Source: Hypholoma sublateritium FD-334 SS-4
Lineage: Eukaryota > Basidiomycota > Agaricomycetes > Agaricales > Strophariaceae
Length of the DNA: 64,000 bases
Assembly (NCBI GenBank): GCA_000827495.1
Contig: KN817582.1
Span: forward strand, 61,332-125,331
Direction: 5' to 3'
Position 1 is the stretch's first letter; every line of letters begins with the position of its first letter. Shown here in pieces: positions 11,943 through 21,623 of the stretch. The notes below the pieces were generated by a model. The model did no database searches, was not told where the DNA came from, and was given only the letters and a program-made list of their open reading frames with translations. The translations under genes and the position numbers were made by a program.

Positions 11943-12424
11943 ACCATGCTAGCATCCTCAGCGTGTATGCACCCACTGCGGTCGTCGAAGTAAAATTATA
12001 ACTCAGTCCGCAGAGCCGGCATCCTGCCGACCGGTGCAGCATCACGGCAAGCCGTCGGCTAGATCGGGTACTAGCCCGCCGCTTGGCTGCCGTTCACCAC
12101 GCGTGAACACAGTGCTTTAGCTCATTGTTCACGGGCTCCAGCAACCCGAGCACGAAGCGTGAGTGAGAAAATTACTCTAATCAAAAATAAGATCGCATGT
12201 AAAAAGAGTATCGCAGTGGACAAAAAAACTATCGCACAGAAAAAAAAAGATCGCGCTGCTGAAAATAGTAGCGCGCGCATCTTGCATTTCTGCGACATTC
12301 TTTTTTTTTTTCACTTGAGTTCACATTTAGGAAAATAATAGCAAGTATAGCAAAAAGTGCTAAAAGAATATCGCAAACTTAAAATAATCTCGCATTTAGG
12401 TTTTTGTACACTTTGAACGCCATA
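11943..12424 (-). repeat. right terminal inverted repeat, ~482 bp
   Basis: Inverted partner of 10837-11314, ending CACTTTGAACGCCATA at 12424. The near-identity of the arms suggests recent insertion or arm homogenisation. Confidence 0.85.
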
Positions 12425-13375
12425 TTCAATGCCTTATGCTTTTACGAGCACCTCAGATGTACTGTGAGTTAACAGACATGAAATTATGGTCTGACTACTG
12501 ATATCACCATTCACACAGCATTTCGTGGCAATGATTACCCTAGGACATGGGCAATCGGAAAGGAAGTTCAAGAACAAGTCTTGACCCCCTTCGAGAGCTC
12601 TGTACATTTTAATTTTCGTGCAGAGATGGCCAACGCAACATGGGATTCACAATTTCCCCGAAACGGCCTTATCCGGTTGGGAGCTCACCAGGAGATATTT
12701 AGCATATCCATGTTCCACCAGCTTCGCTGCATCTCGCTGATTCGTTCAGACATATTTCAATTGCACTCCTCGAACTACACAACCGCTATCAACCCTCTGA
12801 GTGGCCACTGTCTCAACTACCTGCGTCAAATGGTGCTGTGCCGCGCGGACATCGACTTGGAGCACCTGACTCTTATCCATATTCCAATCACAGAGTTACA
12901 GCCCAACGAACACAGATGCACCAACTGGAAGCTGATTTATCAGGCATTACTAGATAATCACAGAATGTATCCAAACATCAAGTAGAATATAAATGTTTGG
13001 GACACCTCCTTCATTTGTCGAACTGAGTTGCATTGCGTTATTGATCCCGAAGAGATTTCATGGTACGTTATGTTTGGATGACGAGACCACAGAATACCGT
13101 CACTCAACATTTCATTGGTGCGTGTGAATGCATCTAACCTGGTACGTGAATAGACAACCAAATCACGGTAAATTTCTATATATGCATCTCAGCGCTTGTG
13201 TGCGCCTGTTTCTCGTACACCAAAAAACAGATCTATCAGATCCCGAGACGATACCAAAGGGTGTGTGTAGGTATCCATATGTGGATATCTGTTTCACATC
13301 CCAATATATGAGCGGTAGTAAACTTAAATAGCTGAATATGAGGCGTCTTTCAATTCTCCAACGGTCTCGTCTCTC

Positions 13376-14563
13376 ATGGCATCAACCGAGCTTGCATTAG
13401 AACGCTCTCTCTACGTCGGAGATGCTATTGGAGCAATAATTTACGGTAAGGTGCCAGTCTCAAAGCCCTGTGTGCTACTCGTCTGAATAATACGTGATTG
13501 TGAAGGGATACAGCTTACTTTATTCTTCCATTCAACACATTATCTCCTGAGAGGATCGCGGGAAAACCGAAAAAGAGATCTTGGGTTCATATTATATGGC
13601 TTCATTCTAGCTCTGATGGTTTCCATCGCATTGGCGACCAATTTTGTCTTTGGACAACTCATGTGGATCGATCGCAGAAACGAGCCCGGTGGTCCCCCAG
13701 AATTCTTTAGAGTAAATGGTACCATCTGGTATCAGATATTTGGTACCACAGCTGCCTACGTGGGCATTGCCATGTCGGACGCCTTGATGGTACGTCGATG
13801 ATTTCCCATATGACAGTGATACTAGCGCTCATATTCGGATATTTACAGTTACATCGCTGCTATGCAATTACAGCGGGCAACCCTTGGCTTTGCATACCTT
13901 CCGGAATAATATTTCTTGCTTCTCTGGGTGAGTTAGCCGACTTGTCACGGGTTCCTTCCACTGATTTGAGAAGCGCTCGGAATTGTATCGATTATTGCCA
14001 GTGCCTCTCCGAACGTTTTCTTGCTAGCCGGGCGCCCTGCACAGTTTGGTACTGCATGGATCTCGCTGTCCGTTGCGTACAATATTATCGTCACGTTCAT
14101 AATATCCGTGAAGTTAATCCTCGCCTCTCGCCGCCTGAAGCGCATCGCTCTACCTGAGTATGCAGGCATCTACACTAGTGTTGCAGCAATAGTAATCGAA
14201 TCGGCGTTTCCCCCATCTTTTATTGGGATTGTATTCTCGGTCATCTACGGGCTGAACAATGTTTCTGCCCTCGCCTTTTCGGTGGCTTGGGGATGCCTTT
14301 TGGTGCGTACTACCGCCAATCAATTCAAGTCGATGTCTTGCTTATTGCCTCGGTATCAGGCTGTATCTCCTCAGCTTATAATCTTGCGCGTCGCAAGAGG
14401 AACCGCGTGGTCACAAAACACACTGAATGACGCTCCTATTTCTGCAATACGTTTCAAAGGACAACCAGATACCGTAAACCTGGGAAGTGACGATAGTGTA
14501 AGCGTCGCGGCCACTGGAAATTTGGAACTCATTCAATCGAAGAGTGAGTCAGCTGTAGTATAG
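13376..14563 (+). CDS. seven-span membrane protein, uncharacterised
   Basis: Member of a large Agaricomycete-specific family of polytopic proteins with about seven membrane helices; receptor-like topology, no known ligand. The start ATG at 13376 begins MASTELALERSLYVGDAIGA. Supported exons include 13376-13445, 13514-13789 and 13850-13927, then one from near 13969, and a last one after an intron beginning GTGCGTACT near 14302. Family landmarks appear in order: IALATNFVFGQLMWIDRR with GGPPEFF between helices, DALMLHRCYAITAGNPWL, ASPNVFLLAGRP, ALPEYAGIYTSVAAIVIESA, and the closing SPQLIILRVARGTAW. A hydrophilic tail of about 60 residues follows. A second family member lies at 36980-38326. All segments are in frame, so it looks intact. 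Confidence 0.85.
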
Positions 14564-15409
14564 GCTTTGGCATAATCTTAGAAGCTCTATAATATTTGGA
14601 TTGAAAAAATCTCTCTATGATAACTTTTGTATCGCCGCCGCTTATTTATCCCTTTTAATGCGTATAAGTTCCACACATGGAGTTGTTTTACTGCCGTGCG
14701 TGAGATCGGATATAATTACTGTAGAATCTTATGAAGTGCCGCGTCAATGGGTGTAGACGAATATCGTCGCCCTAAGTTCCTATTTTTCTATCAAGATCTG
14801 TAACAATGAATAGGCCAATATGCTCCAATATGTTGACAGAAAATTTCGGGCGGGGATTTCATTGATGGAGTGTACGGACAGGGCTTGCAGAGTTGTAAGG
14901 ACGTATGTCATCACTGAGTATCAGGAAAACCTATCTCAGGGCCAATCTTCTCCTCCAGAACAACTCACACAATGTTCGAAAGAAAGCAGGACTTCGCGAG
15001 ACAGTGGCGGAAGGGGGGCACCGGGTGGGAACGGGACACGCGCCGGCCCGGTAACCGCACCGCCGGCAGCCTGCCTCGCGGATGCGTCTCCATCGTCGGA
15101 CAGGTGCGTTCCACCACTCTCGTAAATTGAATCGTAATTCCAGAAGAAATCGAGGAGAAAGCACTAGCGAAGGGCTTCAATGCAACTTTAAGTGTGTTTG
15201 ACTCTGGGGGCCACTGGGTAGGAGGATGGCGGGAGACAAGCGGGAGAGAATTGAAACGTGGTATCGGAATCCATATTCCGCGGCGAGGAACATCTACCGG
15301 GTCATCCCCAGCGCAGCTCGTCGCTGAAATCCGCGAGCAGTACTCCCTTCGTAGCGACGAAGTTCCGCCGTCGTCACCGCCAACGCGGCTTCTGCGTTGG
15401 AACTTGGCG
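14564..15409. other. intergenic stretch with partial exon duplication
   Basis: No intact gene. At 15084-15103 a 20-base stretch repeats the end of MPDU1 exon 1 (15461-15480) with one difference, followed by a donor-like GTGCGT. The surrounding 15.0-15.4 kb is GC-rich and open on both strands without a recognisable product. Confidence 0.4.
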
Positions 15410-16309
15410 ATGACCGCCACTGCATAACCCAAAATCTGCCGTGGCCCATAAAGGACCTCGGCGTCTCCATCGTCGGAGAGGTGAGCTATAACCCATTCCA
15501 ATAGGGCATTCTGACAGGTTCCAGGAATGCTACGGCTCACTGGTTGAGAACCTGCATCTGGGCGATGTGGTCTGCCTCAAGCTCGCACTATCCAAAGGCC
15601 TGGGCATCGGCATCGTCGCAGGCGGCGCCATCATGAAGGTGCCTCAGATCCTCCTCAGTGAGTCCCCGTACATTCGCTCGAGCTCCTCTGACGCCGCACA
15701 GTCACCTCGGCGCGCTCCGCCCGCGGGCCGTCGCTCGAGTCGTACTGCCTCGAGACGCTCGCCTACGCCATCACGCTCGCATACTCCGTTCGCCACGCAT
15801 TCCCCTTCACAACCTACGGCGAGAACCTCTTCCTCACTCTCCAGAACACCGTCATCACCCTCCTCATCATCCTCCACGCGCCCCGGCGCGCCCTCACCGC
15901 CACCGCCGCCTCCCCGGATCCGCTCGCCCTCGCCGCCGTCGCCATCGCCGCGTCCGCACTCGCGCTCTTCATGGTGCCCATCAACATCCTCGCGCTGCTG
16001 CAGCTCGCCACCCTCCCCCTCTGCCTCGCGAGCAAGCTCCCGCAGATCCGCCAGAACCACCGCGCGCGTGCGACGGGCCAGCTCTCCGCCTTCGTCGTCG
16101 GTGCCCAGATCGCCGGCTGCCTCGCGCGCGTGTACACCACCGTCCAGGAGGTTGGTGACGCCCTCGTACTCGCGGGGTATGTTCTCGCGTTGCTCCTCAA
16201 CAGTGTGCTGGCGGTGCAGCTGTGGGCGTACTGGGCTGCGGAGGACGATATCGAGGCGTCGCGGGACGCGGTGCGCATTTACGACAGAATACAATGTTCG
16301 TTCGCGTGA
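15410..16309 (+). CDS. MPDU1: MPDU1-like PQ-loop protein
   Basis: Homologue of mannose-P-dolichol utilisation defect 1, an ER multispan PQ-loop protein needed for use of dolichol-linked sugars in glycosylation. Exon 1 encodes LPWPIKDLGVSIVGE and ends at a GTGAGC donor (15481). Exon 2 has ECYGSLVEN, then CLKLALSKGLGIGIVAGGAIMK and the first PQ motif KVPQILL, ending at GTGAGT. Exon 3, after GCCGCACAG near 15703, reads ITSARSARGPSLESYCLETL, YGENLFLTLQNTVITLLIIL, the second PQ motif ASKLPQIRQNHRARATGQLS and the VYTTVQEVGDALVLAGYVLA helix. Residues are strongly conserved throughout. The oddity is the start: the only nearby ATG (15410) is out of frame with exon 1 by one base and meets TAA at 15425. 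Either one base is missing here, in the genome or the assembly, or a further upstream exon exists. Confidence 0.88.
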
Positions 16310-16503
16310 ATCCTTTGAGATTTGTAAACAACGTGCATCTGAACAATGCCAGATTGAACGCGCTAATAACCAGAGACCAATCACTCAAGTGATATGTAAC
16401 ATCGTGAGATACGACTGATCGAACAAAGGTAAATGTCATTGCTCCAAGTACAGCACAAATTCGGGAGTCACAATACACGCAGCGACCTGCGAGAAACGCC
16501 CAT

Positions 16504-17122
16504 TCACGCGGGGACGATGACGAAGAGCAACACAGGGGGGTCGAAAGGCGGGAAGCTGGGTCCGATGATGTAATGCTGCACGGCAATCTGGATGGGAAAG
16601 AGTTGGAAAGCATGCCCTTGTTGACTTTGATCGCGCGCATTTTTGCATACCTGATTGTCGCCTTCTTCATTATTGACTAGCACCATCCAGCCGCCTGCGG
16701 ACGGCCGGTCTGCCAAGTTGATTCTGCGTGGACTAATAGTGAGATATTGTTTCCCATGCATGCAGCGACGTACGTGTACGTATTTTCGCCCATGTGCGGC
16801 TGCGCCTCGATTTTCCAAGTCACCGGCTTGGGTTCCTCCTGAAGGATTGCGAAGAGCCTTTTGTCGATCTCGGCAGCGTGGCCACCGCCGATCTTCATGA
16901 TGAAGTTGCCGGTGGGCACCGCCTCGATCTCCCACTAGCACCACTATCATTAAATATGCTGTTATACGAAGCCAATAGACGTCGTACTTTAGGGGCGTCG
17001 GAATCTTGGGGGAGGAAGACAACCCTCTTCGGGTTGAAGCTTCTGTCCTCACGGTGGCTGCGTCCAACATAAGCGTTCTCCGCCTTGCTAGTGATGGTGT
17101 AGGTTCCAGATTTGAGTGTCAT
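16504..17122 (-). CDS. I66-type serine protease inhibitor (copy A)
   Basis: Beta-trefoil protease inhibitor of the MEROPS I66 (cnispin-like) type, usually a cytosolic fungal defence protein against animal or microbial proteases. Four exons on the minus strand read in order: MTLKSGTYTITSKAENAYVG with DRSFNPKRVVFLPQ; GNFIMKIGGGHAAEIDKRLF with TWKIEAQPHMGENTYT; GGWMVLVNNEEGDNQ; and IAVQHYIIGPSFPPFDPPVL with LFVIVPA before the stop. The introns are short with clear GTACG..., GTATGC... donors. There is no signal peptide, as is normal for the family. The length, about 150 residues, is typical and all four blocks are present, so it appears intact. Upstream sequence is shared with copy C. Confidence 0.85.
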
Positions 17123-18433
17123 GTCTGTTGTTTGATTCCAATTGAGGGTAGAGATGGGGCTTCTGTCATGATAGCACTCGATATTTATATAAGGACACAC
17201 TTCACCTTTGCCCGGTGAGGTTGCTTCTCGAAAAGGAAAGGAGATATACTTAGAAGCTCGAATGTCCGAGTACAACAAACATACGGATACATTTCCCGGC
17301 TTGAAACGCAAATTTGACGATCCTATGGCTTACGAGGTTCCAGAGGCTGGAGGTTCACCACTTCTACGCATGGAACATGTCAATTCCTTTCTCCTGGACC
17401 ACTGACGTAAAGTCACCGTCATCATGTTGACGTAGCTGGACTTTTGATCTCAGCGCTCATCTGTATCAAGCTTCAGCAGAGGCCTACACCATCAGGTGAG
17501 ACGCACTGGATAGATATTTTATTGCGTGTACGCTCCATTTTCGTGTTTCTCATCATACGAAGCAGTACCCGGGCCCGCGTCAGGCCCGCTTATACCCTTT
17601 TCTGCTTCGCTGGCTAGTAGTGATATAAAATTTTGTCTTTGATTCTAAGTTCTGGCGACCTACTGTTCAGCTCTTCCATAAAACCACAGTGCGATATCTC
17701 GCTGATCGTGCCTTTCTCTGACGCTCTGTCCGAAATGTTATTGGGTTGTTCTACCTCCTTTGTTCTACGTTTACAAGTGTAAATTTGGGTAATCGACGCG
17801 TCCCTCGATGCCAGCTGGTCAAGGTCTGAAGTGCTCTCCCTTCTTCCGCTTGATTTATCAGACTATCCCAAAATTTGGGGCAATTTATGGAATTTATTCA
17901 CGTAAAAGCGCATGGTAAGCGGCGAACATAAGCGCGGGGTACGGGGTACGCTCCTTTTTCTGTAATTTTTGTATTTTGTGGACGGGAATATCACTCGATG
18001 ATCGACAGAATGCTCGCTCGCGCCTGGAAATGAAATGAAAACCGGACCGCCGTTCTAAAAAAGACCGGATCTTAGGCCTTAGGCCTTATTCAAATGTGCC
18101 GGTCTGGTGTGTACCGAGTCCGCACAGTACGGCAACAGAAGCTAAAGAGAAGGAAGAGACTGGCATGTTCCTTGCATAAAGCTGGGGTCAGTCTGGAGGT
18201 CCCTCCGGCCGTAAAGTACAATCTTAGGACGCTTATTACTCCATAGAATTGCCGAATTTACGTTCCAAGCGGGTAGGTGAATTTATATGTGTCGTACTCA
18301 GGCCATCTATGTATACCCACTTTCCTTTTCTGGTCATAGCCCCAACGGGAGGGGGTCGACAATTAGCAGATAAATACCTCGTAGTGAGTACCAATGCTGG
18401 ACAGTACATTTCTGCCGACGATCCACAGCAAGC
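17123..18433. other. intergenic stretch between inhibitor copies A and B
   Basis: Contains the upstream regions of copies A (minus) and B (plus). The block near 17240-17390 resembles the sequence upstream of copy C (19970-20150), including a shared CGCATGGAACATGTCA-like stretch. Otherwise no gene is seen. Confidence 0.5.
17185..17191 (-). promoter_or_regulatory. TATA box of inhibitor copy A
   Basis: TATATAA on the minus strand, 63 bases before the ATG at 17122. The corresponding position in copies B (about 18367) and C (about 19905-19918) reads GCAGATAAATACCT, a weaker TATA-like version. Confidence 0.45.
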
Positions 18434-18791
18434 ATGTCACTCAAATCTGGTACCTACACTATTTCCAGCAAGTTCGGGTGCAACCCCATGGATGACATGA
18501 GCCTCAACCCCAAGCGCGTCGTCGTCCTTCCCCAGGGCGTCGAAGCCTCCAAGGTACGCTGTGTAGTGGCCTTGTACATTGAGATAATTCAAATCACTCA
18601 TAAAGAAGAAGTTGGAGATCAAAGCGTTTCCCGATGACAACTGCATTTTGAAGATCGGCGGCGGCTTCCCTAAGCAGATAGACAAGCTGCTGTTCGCGGT
18701 CTTTCACCAGCAGCCGGAGCAGGCGGTTTGGAAAATCCAGGGGGGCAAGATTCAAGGCCTGTGGCGAGCGCAGCGCCTACGAGGAGCCTAA
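18434..18791 (+). pseudogene. I66-type inhibitor copy B, 3' half missing
   Basis: Exon 1 (18434-18553) reads MSLKSGTYTISSKFG and MSLNPKRVVVLPQGVEASK. Exon 2, from about 18609, gives KLEIKAFPDDNCILKIGGGF and FHQQPEQAVWKI, close to copies A and C. After VWKIQGG the family sequence stops. The expected ...TYT junction, the GGW exon and the final IGPSFPPFDPP exon are absent, and the frame ends at TAA 18789-18791 in unrelated GC-rich sequence. Exon 1 also lacks the YVGR block of the other copies. The truncated product, about 90-100 residues, would lack roughly half of the beta-trefoil and is unlikely to fold as an inhibitor. Confidence 0.75.
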
Positions 18792-19236
18792 AATTCGGTG
18801 CGGACACGACGCGGACGTCCATTTCGGCACGTGGCGCTCGAAACCCGAGCTCGGGCTCGCGAACGGGGAGTGGTGCATGTCCTCCTTTGGTTTGTCCCCC
18901 TGACTATATTCGTGTCTGCGACCATCACCATGTCCTTCGTTGCCTACTGACGTATGGTTCAGTTTTATTATTTGGTTGGCTAACATTGTCTCCCCGCTCC
19001 GTAATTAATCCTATTCTATATTTGCACAACATACCTGCGGGTAACTTATGATCATCTTTTGCGCACCGTCGCCGCTCAATACTCAGCCCTGCTTTTCTCC
19101 TAGAATGACTCAGGACATTGAGACTGCCGCTATATAGCGCCTTGCGAGGCAACAAATCAAGCTATATGACATTTTGGTACAACTACAGCACGGTTTGAGA
19201 ATCTTGTTATACGAGGCCATCTACTCCAGAACCCAC
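18792..19236. other. sequence replacing the 3' half of copy B
   Basis: GC-rich at first, then AT-rich. A stretch at about 18828-18865 (GGCACGTGGCGCTCGAA and GAGCTCGGGCTCGCGAACG) resembles 23229-23270 (GGCACGGGCGCGAAGCC and GAGCTTGGGCTCGCCAACG). The origin of both is unknown. No complete gene. Confidence 0.4.
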
Positions 19237-19852
19237 TCAAGCAGGGACAATTCTGAAGAGGGCCCCAGTGGGATAGACGGGCGGCAAGCTGAGTCCGACC
19301 GGGATAGCATGAACGGCAATCTGAACCGCAGGGAATCAGAATTTGTGTTCTTCGTTCACTGAATGTTCGCACTACACTTACCTGCTTTTCTCCCTCCGGA
19401 ATGTTGGGCCCGACGAACCACCCATCAGAAGGACGGCCAGCTAAGAGGATGCTGTGACGAATGGTGAGCGGGTGCTTTATCAGCATCATGCAAGGACATA
19501 CGTGTATGTATGCTCTCCCTCACGCGGCTGCGGAACGATCTTCCAAACCGCGTCCTCCGGCCTCTCTATCAGGACCGCGAAGAGCAGCTTGTTGATCTCT
19601 GCAGCGAAGCCACCGCCGATCCTCAAGATATATATTTCATCGGGAAGCGCTTCAATCTCCCACTACCGCGCCATCAACGATAATTATTTTGATGTACGGG
19701 GCCACTAAATGGCGTACCTTAGGAGCCTCGATGCCCTGGGGAAGGACGACGACGCGCTTGGGGTGGAGGCTTTTGTCCTCAACGGAGTTGCGCCCGACGT
19801 ACGAGTCTTCCGACTTGCTGGAAATGATGTAGGTGCCGGATTTGAGGGTCAT
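19237..19852 (-). CDS. I66-type serine protease inhibitor (copy C)
   Basis: Third beta-trefoil inhibitor, convergent with copy B. The four minus-strand exons read MTLKSGTYIISSKSEDSYVG with DKSLHPKRVVVLPQGIEAPK; an exon with YILRIGGGFAAEINKLLFAV and QPREGEHTYT; one with GRPSDGWFVGPNIPEGEKQ; and a last one with IAVHAIPVGLSLPPVYPTG and FRIVPA. All family blocks are retained, so it looks functional. Differences from copy A fall in loop regions, for example GLSLPPVYPTG against GPSFPPFDPPV, which could alter protease specificity. About 150 residues, no signal peptide. Confidence 0.85.
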
Positions 19853-21623
19853 GCTGTGGAACGTCGGCAGAATTGTGCTGTCTCGCCTTGGTACTCACTG
19901 CAAGGTATTTATCTGCCAAGTGTTGATCCTTGCCCGTTGGAGCTACAGACGGAAAAGGAAACGGGGTATACATAGAATGCCAGAGTACGGCAAAGATGTG
20001 AATACACCCACTCGCTTGGAACTCGAATTCGGCGATTCTATGGCGCAGTAGGCGTTCTAAAGTCGTACTCTCTGGCAGATGACCGACCTGAAGATCCTTC
20101 CGAGTGACCCCAATTCTATGCATGGAACATGTCAGTCTCCTTCTCTTTGGCTTCTGTGGCCGCACTGCGCGGACTTGGTACTGCTGGACGGTGACCCAGA
20201 CCAGCACACCAGGTATAAGGCCAAGATCCTGTCTTGTTTTGGCACGGCGATCAGGTTGTCCTTTCATTTCCAAGTGGCAGCGACCATGCTGTCGATCATC
20301 AAGTAACATCTCCGTTAACTAGATATGAAAATCACAGAAGAGGGAGGGCTCCCTGTACCTCGTGCCCATGCTAGTTCTCGCCGTTGACCATGCGTTTTGA
20401 CAAGTTGAATACAGCTGGGGGTCGTTTATTCTGGATCCCTGAGAAGAAAATGATATACATTTCACAATGTCGCTAATTTCAGGATTTCTCGAGTCAAAGA
20501 AAAGAAGGGAGAAGATAACGCGGTTGGATCTGCAACTATTTACTTACCTGGAATCCGAGATCATGTGAGTCAGGGCTGCGGGGAACACCTTGAACAAGGC
20601 TTCAGAGAAGGCTTCTCCCAGGTGACCGCGATTCCGTCCATGGAATAAAGCGATGTTCTGATTCTGTGGCATTTTGGCAAATTTCGGGCAGACTATGGAT
20701 ATGAAATTCAATTATTCAGACATCTAATTTTACAATTTACTTATACGAGCTAGGGAAAGGCCTTTTCTGGAATTCAGAAAAATGGAGTGTCCGATGAACA
20801 AAGAGATCAAAAGCAAGAGCTCAACGCGATGCAGGGCAGAGAAACAAGCTGGTTGCTACTTATTACTCGGAGCAGCGTGGTACACCCCCAGTAATGTCGA
20901 AAGAAGTGGAGGATAGTTTCCATTCGCTTTCTCTAGTCGACTGACTTCTACACATTGGGATTCGAGGTCACCCGTATGTACTATTTCTTTGCTCCATTTA
21001 TAAATAGCGCTTGCGTGTGGTCTTCGGGAAGTCCTAAGGGTCTTGAGACTCGACACACTATGTTTAATTTTCTCAAGCGTGACGCTGTTAGAGCATGATT
21101 TAGCTCTATCTAAAGTTGCTATCGAGGACGCTTCTGGAGAAGGAAGAATCGAGTTAAATCGTCGGCCGATGATGGATCCTAGACGGTGAGCCCAGTTAAC
21201 CTTTGGATCGCTCGCCGATACCAGCGCCACGCAAAGACACCGTCTTCGTTACCAGACCCAACCCGGGCCATGATACCAAGGACATCAGCATCGCGCGAAG
21301 CCTCACCCTGCCTCATCATACATGCAGCATGTGCCCAGACCCTGCCTGCTCCCTGAGGCCTCAGTGCTGAGTCTTAATTTTCGGCTCCTTCTACGCAGCC
21401 GCGTCCTCAAAAATATTTTTTGTTTGGCCGAGAGCTTGGGGAACGTTTAATTCTGCTTCAATAGGGAGCGTTTATCCTAGTAGGCTGTTCAACGGCCTAT
21501 TTATTCTTAACAATAAGCGAGAATAAATGGGAACTTGACGTCAACACTCAACACATGCCACATCTGAAACGCAACGCTCGTACCCCTACGACTGATTAAA
21601 TAAAACTAAGTCAAAAGCAATGG
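19853..21623. other. intergenic stretch, one weak ORF
   Basis: Begins with the copy C upstream region. A 124-codon minus frame at 20856-21230 (starting MALVSASDPKVNWAHRLGSI) is open and moderately protein-like. It has no motif I recognise and no clear splice partners, so it is not called as a gene. Nothing else is supported. Confidence 0.4.

Larger units (their letters stand above)
10837..12424. mobile_element. non-autonomous long-TIR DNA element
   Basis: A 1588-bp element bounded by TATGGCGTTCAAAGTG...and its exact complement, with arms of about 480 bp (10837-11314 and 11943-12424) and a unique centre of about 630 bp. A 6-bp direct repeat TTCAAT flanks it. The arms contain alternating poly-A/T runs and GCGAT-like words (TGCGATA, GCGATCTT), followed by a GC-rich inner part. 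No transposase is encoded; the small frames in the centre show no motif. The superfamily is unresolved: the 6-bp duplication is not the usual 8 bp of hAT or 9-11 bp of Mutator elements. Transposition would depend on an enzyme made elsewhere. Confidence 0.85.
10758..12985 (+). pseudogene. UstYa-family gene split by a transposon
   Basis: A second UstYa/DUF3328 gene whose first exon is interrupted by the element at 10837-12424. The left part (10758-10836) encodes an N-terminal membrane segment (LFIASLIILILGNIFAIIGF). The right part resumes at 12431, reaches a donor at 12464, and continues in exon 2, 12519-12985, after a 55-base intron ending TTCACACAG. Ignoring the element and one target-site copy, all pieces are in one frame, about 192 residues in total. 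Exon 2 has the NDYPRTWAIG block and the DUF3328 core, FHQLRC then SGHCLNYLRQMVLCRADIDLE. Both HxxHC motifs are imperfect: the first has R for the second H, and the second lacks its first H. The product may therefore have been inactive or altered even before insertion. Unless the element is spliced out, no full protein is made. Confidence 0.8.

Noticed and set aside
14820..15125. 101-codon plus-strand ORF before MPDU1
   Set aside because: No motif, and it runs into the GC-rich duplicate of MPDU1 exon sequence; treated as intergenic.
15567..16418. Long serine/proline/arginine-rich ORF and its antisense partner
   Set aside because: Shadow frames of MPDU1 exon 3, whose true frame contains the PQ motifs.
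20856..21230. 124-codon minus-strand ORF
   Set aside because: Protein-like but no recognisable domain, no splice partners and no supporting context.
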